From the NCBI GenBank assembly GCA_026745465.1, contig JACYXH010000572.1, positions 2,367,501 through 2,431,500 of the forward strand: a stretch of 64,000 nucleotides of DNA. The letters run 5' to 3'. Positions 44,901 through 53,926 of this stretch are shown piece by piece; position 1 is the stretch's first letter; each line of letters begins with the position of its first letter. A program made the position numbers and the translations under genes. The notes under the pieces are model-generated. The model did no database searches and had not been told where the DNA came from. It saw only the letters and a program-made list of their open reading frames with translations. This DNA is from Lota lota. Lineage: Eukaryota; Chordata; Actinopteri; Gadiformes; Lotidae.

Positions 44901-46269
44901 ACAAGCACTGTACCAGATTGTCGCAGAAGGGTGATGTTGACGTGATTGAGCAAATAGGATAACTTGCTGGTTTAGTTTCTTGAGAAGGTGCTTTGATGAA
45001 CGCATGTTCTGGTTCTCACTTAATGGCATGTGCACAATGCACCTCTAGCTGTACATATTGTGCAACACAAGGTTGAATCACATCGGATTCTACCATTTCT
45101 ACTGTGGCCAAAACATACTTCTTAAACATCCGAAGCAGAAACTAGACCACCATGCGGCCTTACATACATGCTCTATACGTGATCACTTGACACTTAAACA
45201 AGACAGCTGCACTGAAGAACAAAAGCAAGGACTGATTATGATAGTTGTGAATGCAACAACGTTTGGAGAACTGAAAGTGCCTTTGACTATAGTTACAACC
45301 ATTATGTACAACATCAATATTCTTTTGTCTAGTTGACTCACTCTCCAAGAGTTCACTATTCCATAGGATGTAACAACATCCCTAAGTACTCAGGAAGTCG
45401 AAAGCATGTGTTTTAAATCAAATGTTTGGCTTTCCCCAATTTCTGCAATGTACAGAGTCAAGCACTCTGTGTGTGTCTCACATTTCAGCATTTCACCTGT
45501 CACATTTCCCACATAGTGATCTGTACTCACTTATGCCTTTGGTCTTGGGAGCAATTTTTTCAATGTCTTTCAGCTGAAAGACATCTTTCTGGAAAGAGTA
45601 AGAGTGTGGGATAATTTAATGCTATTTTATAGGTAGTCTTCTCATAGTACTTTTTATTGTATCCGAGATTATGTCATTCTATCATCCTGTTATGCAGCAT
45701 CACAGTACACATGAAACAGGGATGTAAACGCATATACAAACTAGATGTAAATGTACAATCATTAACATGCATTCACCGCACATGCAAACAGAATTCTGAA
45801 AGGGCTTTAGTTGCTATGGAAACCTCCTTTACCCTTCTCCATATGTTCCCAAGGAGATTTCATATGCTTCATCTACTATGTACATACAAACTATACCAAA
45901 AAAGTTATTTGTAATAATCAACCAGCAAATAGTGATCGCAATTCTATTTTCAAGACTATGGATGAACTAGGAGAAGCAACTTACTGTTTCGAAAAAAATC
46001 TCCATCATGCGACTTCTCTTCTCTTCCAAACTTAGTCCTTTCTTTTTTGACTGTAAAGTGAAATGAGAGTTAATACAAATTTTAGCTGACTTTTTGGAGG
46101 ACTACTAATAACATTTGAATCATACTTATCAGAGGCACATTTGATGTGCCAAGTTAATAATCGACTGAGAAACTGCAGTCAACATTAGCACTGCATCGCC
46201 TACAACTAACGTTACTTCTGCTTATCGGAGATGAGATCACAACGGGATATGCAGACCTTCACCTACCAT
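41270..46269 (-). CDS. mnd1: MND1, meiotic nuclear division protein 1 (8 coding exons, 205 aa)
   Basis: MND1 pairs with HOP2 (PSMC3IP) and stimulates RAD51/DMC1 strand invasion in meiotic prophase. Exons 5' to 3': 46267-46269 (ATG only), 45985-46050, 45531-45588, 44434-44582, 44052-44126, 43831-43945, 41851-41895, 41270-41376. All junctions are GT-AG and in phase. The total is 618 nt, giving 205 aa, the human length. Recognisable blocks: [50 protein letters not shown] and [20 protein letters not shown] (winged-helix end). A charged coiled coil follows ([33 protein letters not shown]). The C-terminal module is SWAKRKF then [15 protein letters not shown]. In human MND1 is also next to TMEM131L, which supports both calls. 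Two acceptors sit in simple repeats (see findings). Confidence 0.95.
41898..41926. repeat. Poly-G run forming the mnd1 exon 7 acceptor tract
   Basis: 29 consecutive G on the plus strand. On the gene strand this is a C29 run followed directly by AG and exon 7. Confidence 0.92.
43326..43402. repeat. Degenerate tRNA-derived SINE-like fragment
   Basis: GTGGCACACTTGAAAGTGCA and GAGTTTGATTCCCACC resemble the A- and B-box region of tRNA-derived fish SINEs. The family was not identified. Confidence 0.35.
44145..44285. repeat. Degenerate fish dispersed repeat
   Basis: The phrases TTAGCAGACACTTCCATTCA, TTAGGCACCTGCTTAAGGAT and AATAAAACCCAGTACCTTTC fit the same widespread fish repeat as at 19290-19470. 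It is in mnd1 intron 4. Confidence 0.45.
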
Positions 46270-47311
46270 TTTGATGTTAAATAAGATCAGCTACTGTGTC
46301 CACATAATTTATGAAAATTGTATTGTATATGATATCGGAAAATATCGGAGGCAAGAATGTGTGAGTGTACAGGTGGCCACCGTATTTCCCGCGGTAGTCT
46401 GTCAGTGATCAACACGTTTCCGGTTCCTGCAACAAGAGGGAGGGACCACAATTAGCTGGGCCAAGGGCATGGTTGTTGTTTCGCGTTCCAACAGTGGAAA
46501 TGCAAAATTACAACCTCCCGGTTTTGTTTAAGTGATGGAAGGGAGATTCAGTTAATGCGTATGAGTTTGCTAGCTAGGGTATATAGTAAGAAAATGCCAT
46601 GTTTTGGTTTTATATAGAGAGATATATTTTATGTTTATAATGAGAAAGCGTGAGGATGAATGTGTGGTTATATTGGGGTTACATTACAGATTGTTTTGGT
46701 ATAACTATTTTGAATTCAATTGGAAAACGTTTACCCTTACCAACATACCCGTTTTTTTCAGTACTCTATGCGAAATCACCATTCCTCCCCATTTTGAATG
46801 TACTTTTATTTGTATTTATTACATTTTTAACAATGAGTGGGGTTGTTTCCATTTCCCTAGTGTGCGCTGTTGGGCCTGCATCGTTTCAGATAACGCACGT
46901 CAGAGACAGCGCTCTACATAATGGAGTTACAGCTCCCTCTTGTGGTGTTCTTGGCCAACGTGGCATACAACACTATAATTCTAATTCGTTTTATATCCTG
47001 ATATGCACTCCGTGGATTATAGTAGCGTGGCTAGCTTTGTCTAAATTAGAGCACTATTTATTTACATATTCCCTTGTATACACGTTTAGCAACTATTTCC
47101 ACCAGGGCGTCGCCGATGAGAAAGGGTATTTCCATGGGGTAGGCCTATTTCCCATGAGTAAGCTTACTTTTGAGAGGTTTACTAGATGTCAAATTCCCCC
47201 CTGATATACCAATAGGCCAAATCAAGAACAATAAAATGATGTGAATGTTGAAAAGATTCGGATTACAATCTATTTTAGGCCTACCCTAACCATGGACGCG
47301 TTTCCTCCTGG
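46270..47311. other. Intergenic between divergent mnd1 and the ICAM-like genes
   Basis: About 1 kb. The GC-richer part near 46380-46460 is the likely mnd1 promoter. Open frames of 105 and 184 codons on the plus strand overlap each other and show no domain or splice context. It also marks a change of conserved gene block. Confidence 0.45.
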
Positions 47312-47320
47312 AAACTGATC

Positions 47321-47796
47321 TGTTTCGGTTCTAGGCCCATGACTAAAATAAAAACAGGCCTCTATATATATAATTATCTTCGCACATACATATTGCATTT
47401 GTTTTCACACAATATCTGTATTCCATATATATTGGAGGGGTACACTTTCTGTGTCGAAGATGTTGAAATAGCTTTAGGTTCTCGCGTACTCCTTTCCGCT
47501 TAGAGCAGTATTCAGATAACGGGGGGGGGGGGGGGGGGGGGGGGGGGAGGGGGGTTTCTGTTTCGGTTCTAGGCCCATGACTAAAATAAAAACAGGCCTC
47601 TATATATATAATTATCTTCGCACATACATATTGCATTTGTTTTCACACAATATCTGTATTCCATATATATTGGAGGGGTACACTTTCTGTGTCGAAGATG
47701 TTGAAATAGCTTTAGGTTCTCGCGTACTCCTTTCCGCTTAGAGCAGTATTCAGATAACGGGGGAGCGGGGGGGGGGGGGGGGGGGGGGGGTTTAGA
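47321..47796. repeat. 238-bp head unit in two tandem copies in copy A
   Basis: The segment from TGTTTCGGTTCTAGGCCCATG to a poly-G run occurs at 47321-47558 and again from 47559. It occurs only once at the start of copy B (53609-53832). Each ends in a G homopolymer of more than 20 bases. Confidence 0.9.
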
Positions 47797-47826
47797 TCAC
47801 TGTTGGGGGGATTTTTAGATCACTGT

Positions 47827-47834
47827 TATATAAG
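47827..47834 (+). promoter_or_regulatory. TATA box of ICAM-like gene A
   Basis: TATATAAG 50 bp upstream of the ATG. The identical box lies at the same distance in copy B. Confidence 0.6.
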
Positions 47835-47883
47835 CTCTTTCAGAGGGTGGTCGTCGACTCCTATGAATTCATACTCAAGAAAG

Positions 47884-50800
47884 ATGGATATATTGGTTCT
47901 TCGTCTAAGTTTATATCTCGTCGTATGCATGTCGGAAATGGGTTATGGGAACGATCAAGGCTGTGAAGGTAGTGAGCTATATAATTTTAAATAGGGCTAA
48001 CGTTACCTAGGTTGTTACTTTCATTCATCGTACGTCGACATCAGCTACATTACACATAGTGTAAATTTATATAGACAATTAGGTTACAAAATAAATAAAA
48101 ATCTGTTCTTGGCGAATAACATGTCTTTTACTTCTCTCGTTTTCTCACAGGTGGATGTGCTATATTACCAACGATCACTCCCTCCCCAATAGTTGTGGAG
48201 TACGGATTTCCATTCTCTACCAATTGTTCATTGTGTGGAAACGGCACTTGTTATGAAGAACTCAAATGGGAGGCACCTTTGGGAACTCCTGCAACGTTTA
48301 GTAATTTGGTTAACGGGATTAACAAGACGATCGTACAGTGGAATGTTGAAAACGCAACAGAATGGGGCATGACTGCCATGTGCTACGGTACAGTGGAGCC
48401 CCGTAGTTGTTGTACTCTTCTGCCTTTCATTTTATACAGTAAGTACTATCACCATGCCACTACAAGCTGCTCTTGATGCGATCTCTCACAAGTAAGGCTG
48501 GAAGCAATACAAGTGTTATTGACAAATATAGCGGATGTTGGAAAGGAACAGAGAGAAAAGAGAAAGCCCATGTCCTCTTATACTGGTTACCTTTCTGATA
48601 ATGACATGAACTAAACTAACTACAAACTAACTAACTAACTGTTAAGGTTTGCGAACTTTAGGACCCAAATGCACGACACACAACTGGGAAGGGAACGGGT
48701 TGAAAGGGATTTATTAAGTCACAGGCAAGGGCATGGCAGGCGGGTGGTCGTTCACGTAGAGGCAGGCAGGGACTCGGCGACAGGCGGGTGGTCAGGAAGG
48801 CAGAGGTTTGTTGGCAGGCGGGTGGCAAGCAGGCAGAGGGACGTAGGCAGGCGGGTGGTCAGGCAGGCGAGGTTCGGCAACGGTAGGCAGGCAGGCAGGC
48901 AGGCAGGGACTAGGAACAGGAGCAGGAATCGGAGTAGGAACGGGAACGGGAACTGGGGAGAGTCTGGAACTAAAGGCGGGAACGAAGATACCGACGAGTG
49001 TGGGGTAACTAACGAACTAGCACTGGCTATGTGAGAAGCCAGTGCTTAAGTACTGTGGTGGGTGATTGGTTATTGAGTGTTGGTGTTGGTAATCAGAGGG
49101 CGCATGTGGGGTAATGGAGGCTGGGTGCCACTAGATGGCGGAATTGGATGGAACGGGAGAGGGTGTGACACAAACTATGTAAGGGCTTTCATCTGTGGGC
49201 TATACGCTCAATAACCATTGCGTTACCTTGGGCGATAGTAAGTGACTTAACAGATATCATCGAGATTGACAATTTAAAGGTAGGCCATGTACTGCGTTAG
49301 AATGAGAAATTCCTTCTCATTACTGCCGCTGTTACACCGTATTCTGTGACCCACCGTATTCTGTGACCCCAGGGGTCGCTGTTGCACATTTCCTGCAACA
49401 TGCATGAGTTTGAAGGCATGAAGTCGTTCACGCGCGGAAACATGCACGAGCTTCAAACTAAACATCGTATCGCCATCGCTCACTCGGGATGGGTTCGTTC
49501 GTTTTGGAAAGCCCGTTGAGCGGCTGAAGCAAAGAGGATGATTTGCCTCTGTGGTGGCACGACGATGCTGGGTCTTTCTTTCTTGATACAAACGTGAATA
49601 TAGAAACGGTGTTGGTCAATTCTAAACAGCATTTTACACAGCAGCCTATAGTAGGAAATACTCAAAAGGTAAATCAACGTAATTAAACACTGATTGTTGA
49701 TTCTTATGGGGAAAGAAGCAACGGTGGTGGACCGTAGTAAACGCCCCATCCATAGTACGTGTCTGTAAAATGCCAATCAAATCAAATGCATTTATAAAGC
49801 ACATTTAATAACAAGGGGATGGGGGAGAGATATTTATTCATTACGAGTCCCTCTCTGATTGCTCAAACTGTGGTTAGGTTTTTGTTATAATGCCCACCGT
49901 TTTTTTATTACCGCAGTTTACGAAATAAACTATGAACTAATGCCTGTATAGGTGTGAAGTGTGTGTGATTGCAGTGACTTTGGTGGATATGCAGCGTAAG
50001 GGTGATTTTAGTGACCTAAGAGCACAATTTGTGCTCTAAGGTCCAACCACAGGTGGTTGCTTCCTCTCTTTGCCTGGTCTATTTAGTCCTTTCCTTCGCC
50101 TTTGCTCAGCGAACGCGGGTGTCTCTCTGTTCCAAAGTCCGAGGTCCCTTGCCTACGTTTGGTGTCGTGCTGGGGCGATCTGAAGCCCGCTGTCCACTGT
50201 AGAACGAGAGCGCAACGACCGCGCAGAGCCGACAGTATTGCGCATGGAGTATGGTGGCCACTGAAGCGTCAGTAGCCTATAGTTCCAGTGGAAGCACAGC
50301 GGGACGAAGCACCCGACAGCAACCTCTGTTTTTCATTTGTCATCCTGTATAATTATTTATGTCTGTGATCAATCCACGATAGGTCACAATTCATGATAGC
50401 TGGCCGTCGTATTCTGTGACCCCACTCTAAATGCGAAAATAAAGGAGTCAAACCCCAACCAAATGTTTTCAGGTCATTTTATGCATCCATTGTATGAATC
50501 TTTTTCAAATACAAGTTTTTACATTTGGTTGGTGTGTTTGCAGAACCTCCAGACAAGGTATCGATCAGCTTTGTAAACCACATCGGCCCACTGCTTGAAG
50601 GACATCATTACACTCTCCAGTGCCGTGTCCAGGACGTTGCTCCTGTTCAGAACCTCACAGTGACCTTCTACAGAGGAGACGCCATGCTGGGTTCGGAACA
50701 GTTCAGCAGGAACACTGTTGTGAAACCGGTGACAGAGACGTTCACCGTCAGCATCAACTCCAGCAGAGAGGATGATGGGGTCCAGTACAGGTGCGAGGCT

Positions 50801-52252
50801 GTGCTGAATCTGGGACCACAAGGACCAACGCCACCTTCTATGAGTTGGTCAGAACTCCTCACAACAACTGTGTACTGTGAGTTTACTTGAAATATTAGCC
50901 AAAATCAACATGTTAATGGCTGGGTTGTCTGTTTCAAAACTATACATTCGTTAGAGATGCAATTTGAATGTAAGCACGTGACATGCCTGATAATCTGTTC
51001 AGTCAGTGTGTTTATCTTCAAATGTTTACCTTTTTTTAACTTTTGTAAACTTTTTAAACCCCCTTTTTCTCATCAGTTAAACCTAAGATGGCACTTGGGT
51101 CTCAGCCAGATCCTATCTACATTACAAAAGGGGAAACTCTACAGTTGAACTGCACAGTGCATTCCAACCCCAGTCCAGCATACAGTTGGATCGGTCCTGA
51201 CAACTTCCCCATCAGCAACAACGGTGTTCTCACCATTCAATCGGCTGGTTTCAAACACCATGGCCAGTTTGTTTGTGTCGCCAGCAACAACCAGGGAAAC
51301 ACAACTATGAAGTTCAACGTGGACGTCAGTGGTGTGTTCAATGTGTTCAACCTATCTGCTTCTTAAGCGTGTCCGTTTGTTATTTACAAACTTGGTCTTC
51401 TTTTAAAGTTAGGCATACTCCAACTTTGATTGTACGCTTAGCAGTGGAATTGTAGTTAACTTCACTTACCGGTCAAAGGGCCAGTAATGAGAAGGAATTT
51501 CTGATTCTTACTCATAGTACCTTTAAAGTGGAATCTTGAAGCTCTCCAGTTCATTCCCTTTGGCGGCACTTATGGCAATAAAAAACAGTACTTCAAACAC
51601 ACAAGGGAAATGAAGAGCGAGACTGTTGCGGTATTGTTTTTTCAATAAGCTTTGTCAATAAAAAAATTGTATTATACTAAAACTTAAAATAAAGAGAATG
51701 GGATCTTTCAAGCTAAAACTGAAATAGAACAGACAAGGACTCCCAACCCCTAACCACTGACTGGAAATAGGATTAAAATATAAACGTATTAAAGATATCT
51801 AAACTGAAATAACACTTACTGCTGAGATTGTTCTCAACCTAATTTTGAAGTCACTAAATTAAACTGAATGATGTATGCAGGCCTGCTTAGGAGTTTTTAT
51901 TTAGCCTATATGTATTCAGGAAGTCTTGAGGTTAAAAACCTCTTTTGCAATCGAACTGATCGCATTGTGACTCCTCTGAATCTCATGTTTGTAAGTGGGC
52001 TCAGAGCATTATGTACTGAATGATTTTTTTTTCATGATTCTCCTTTCTGTCCATCTGTCTGTCTTTCTTTCTTTAGTTAACTCCTTGCCCATCATCGCGT
52101 GCATGGCAGCGCTGTTCCTGCTCATCGGCGGACTCATCGGTGGGTTTGTGTACACCTACCACCGCAGACACACCAAGACGGGACACTACAAACTGAAGGA
52201 TGTATTCCACATGAACAGGAGAAATGCAGGGCGTTCGGATGCGGTCAAATAA
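47884..52252 (+). CDS. ICAM-like adhesion receptor, copy A (378 aa, five exons)
   Basis: A type I immunoglobulin-superfamily receptor of the ICAM family, whose members bind leukocyte integrins such as LFA-1. Exons: 47884-47968, 48151-48438, 50544-50876, 51077-51331, 52077-52252; all GT-AG, phase 1, one domain per exon. Signal peptide 1-22. Domain 1 (about 29-124) has the ICAM double-cysteine pattern (NCSLCGNGTC ... AMCYGTVEPRSCC). Its WEAPL at 68-72 aligns with the IETPL integrin-contact motif of ICAM-1, Glu69 being the key acid. Domain 2 (125-235) opens KPPDKVSISF and has NLTVTFYRGD, as in ICAMs. Domain 3 (236-320) is a plain Ig fold (LNCTV ... FVCVASNN). A membrane span (about 326-348) and a short basic tail follow. 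Many N-glycosylation sites are present. The human family member cannot be assigned. Confidence 0.88.
48439..50543. other. Intron 2 of ICAM-like gene A
   Basis: It holds a repeat block at 48641-49170 and three direct copies of a CGTATTCTGTGACCCC motif (49335-49352, 49352-49370, 50405-50423). The same content recurs in copy B. Confidence 0.6.
48641..49170. repeat. Dispersed element with GGCAGGC minisatellite core (copy A)
   Basis: It starts GTTAAGGTTTGCGAACTTTA and ends GAGAGGGTGTGACA. The core has many GGCAGGCGGGTGGTC-type units. The edges and compact size suggest a non-autonomous element common in fish. Family not assigned. Confidence 0.4.
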
Positions 52253-52339
52253 CTGATGCCATTCCTGGCATTAAAGGAAGAATGTTGTTATATCTTCCTC
52301 ATTGGTATCTTCCTTTGTGTTTTAATTATACAAACTTTT

Positions 52340-52345
52340 ATTAAA
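52340..52345 (+). terminator. Poly(A) signal of ICAM-like gene A (ATTAAA)
   Basis: ATTAAA about 88 bases after the stop codon. The same hexamer is present in copy B. Confidence 0.5.
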
Positions 52346-52731
52346 CGCTTTTGAGATTCAATTATTTTCTGTCTCAATTTTGTAATGGGGGTCTGCATAA
52401 CAGCTTATTACAGTGTAAAAAAGTCATACTTTAAATATATCTATATTTCTTGAAGTTAGCCGTAATAAGAGCACACAATCCATACAATTATCAACCATGA
52501 AGAAGATATGTATTAAGGGGTTTAAGACCAGCCTGGAGGCCTAGGCTACAGTAAATAATAACTCATAATTCAAATGAATTTGTATCAGGCCATGTCAAAT
52601 CATATTTGATTTCAATTCCAGTTCATCTTCTTCCCAGTTGCATTTCTCTTATTTTCCACAACACCACCCATTAGTCTCATTTAAACTTGTCATCTGGTGG
52701 TGTTCTCGCAACGTCACTCATCATTTTTTAA

Positions 52732-53195
52732 ACGTATGTCTCCGTCGATCGTCACCCGACCCTCGGCAAATCATCAAAGGCTCGTTTGGAGCGAGTGGCC
52801 GGGTTTCAGCACCGAGGCAAAGACTCGTAAAGGAACTTAGCAGAATGAAAGCGAGGCTCAGCAGGGGCACTGCGACAACTGGAAGTGCTGAAGAGGGAGC
52901 AACCAGAAGGAGGGAATGAGGAAGAGGAAGGAGGCAACGAGGGAAGGGCGGAGTTGGAAAAGGCCCGGGCGGAGGTGAAGAAACTGAGGAAGGTGAGGAG
53001 GAGAAAAATGACACACAACACACCTTGATGGTCACTAAATATCAGGCCTCTTTCCTCCTTCCTTTTCCTGTTTTCAGAGTGTCTTCGACATCACGTCCTC
53101 ACCAAAATAAGAGACGGATGAAGACGGGGAGGAGAAATGCAAAAGCTTTGTGGAGAAGCATGAGAAGCAGATAGAACACTTTGTTTGGATGTTTT
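52732..53195 (+). pseudogene. cdc37: cdc37-like pseudogene fragment, copy A
   Basis: Remnant of the N-terminal half of the Hsp90 co-chaperone CDC37. Pieces in different frames match it. DRHPTL ... KARLERVAGFQ corresponds to the N-terminal exon. GALRQLEVLKREQPEGG and RAELEKARAEVKKLRK correspond to the coiled coil, up to a GTGAGG donor at 52993. After an acceptor at 53077 comes SVFDITSSPK, an in-frame TAA (53108-53110), then ETDEDGEEKCKSFVEKHEKQ and IEHF. Frameshifts separate the first pieces. The copy ends at the duplication junction, so no C-terminal exons follow. Confidence 0.75.
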
Positions 53196-53487
53196 TTTTA
53201 AGTTGTACATTTGTCCCATATATACCTTGTTTTTTGTGTTGATGTAGTTGTTTGTTGTGTTTATAAAGTTATTTCCCTCCCCTCAGCTAACACAGTGGAG
53301 AGTCCTCTGGAGTGCTGATCCGGTTTGTTTAAGTGAAGCAGGGTCCGCCTAACACCATTGGCCTACAGTTAAACATCGAGCTGAACTGTCTTTAAGCGAT
53401 ATATACTTTGGCTACAATTCGCCTATGCATCTATATATTTACATTTGTTTGTGTGTGTGTGTCTGTGTGTGTGTGTGTTTGTATGAC

Positions 53488-53490
<3 letters not shown>

Positions 53491-53577
<87 letters not shown>
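53491..53577. repeat. (GT)n microsatellite near the duplication junction, copy A
   Basis: About 87 bp of GT, ending 22 bases before the junction. The counterpart in copy B (59559-59601) is about half as long. Confidence 0.93.
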
Positions 53578-53578
<1 letters not shown>

Positions 53579-53869
53579 CAATGACTTTCTGGTTACTGGA
53601 AACTGATCTGTTTCGGTTCTAGGCCCATGACTAAAATAAAAACAGGCCTCTATATATATAATTATCTTCGCACATACATATTGCATTTGTTTTCACACAA
53701 TATCTGTATTCCATATATATTGGAGGGGTACACTTTCTGTGTCGAAGATGTTGAAATAGCTTTAGGTTCTCGCGTACTCATTTCCGCTTAGAGCAGTATT
53801 CAGATAACGGGGGGGGGGGGGGGGGGGGGGGGATTTAGATCACTGTTGGGGGGAATTTTAGATCACTGT

Positions 53870-53877
53870 TATATAAG
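53870..53877 (+). promoter_or_regulatory. TATA box of ICAM-like gene B
   Basis: TATATAAG 50 bp before the copy B ATG, as in copy A. Between the poly-G run and this box the copies differ slightly (GGGGGATTTTTAG in A, GGGGGAATTTTAG in B). Confidence 0.6.
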
Positions 53878-53926
53878 CTCTTTCAGAGGGTGGTCGTCGA
53901 CTCCTATGAATTCATACTCAAGAAAG

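Larger units (their letters stand above)
47312..53599 (+). repeat. Tandem duplication, copy A (6288 bp)
   Basis: Left unit of a head-to-tail duplication. The unit begins AAACTGATCTGTTTCGG after CTGG (47308-47311). It ends CTTTCTGGTTACTGG, joining directly to the second copy at 53600. Aligned parts differ by scattered single bases and small indels. Copy A has an extra 238-bp repeat of its first segment and a longer GT tract. Confidence 0.93.

Noticed and set aside
46604..47204. Two overlapping frames (105 and 184 codons) between mnd1 and the ICAM-like gene
   Set aside because: They overlap in different frames, show no conserved motif, and contain a phrase typical of fish repeats (CTCCCTCTTGTGGTGTTC).
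47803..47883. In-frame upstream extension of the ICAM-like gene A
   Set aside because: It begins at a TTG and spans the TATA box. The ATG at 47884 directly precedes a normal signal peptide.
48720..48910. Regular GGCAGGC units considered as a CRISPR-like array
   Set aside because: Units are short and irregular without unique spacers; it is a minisatellite in a vertebrate intron.
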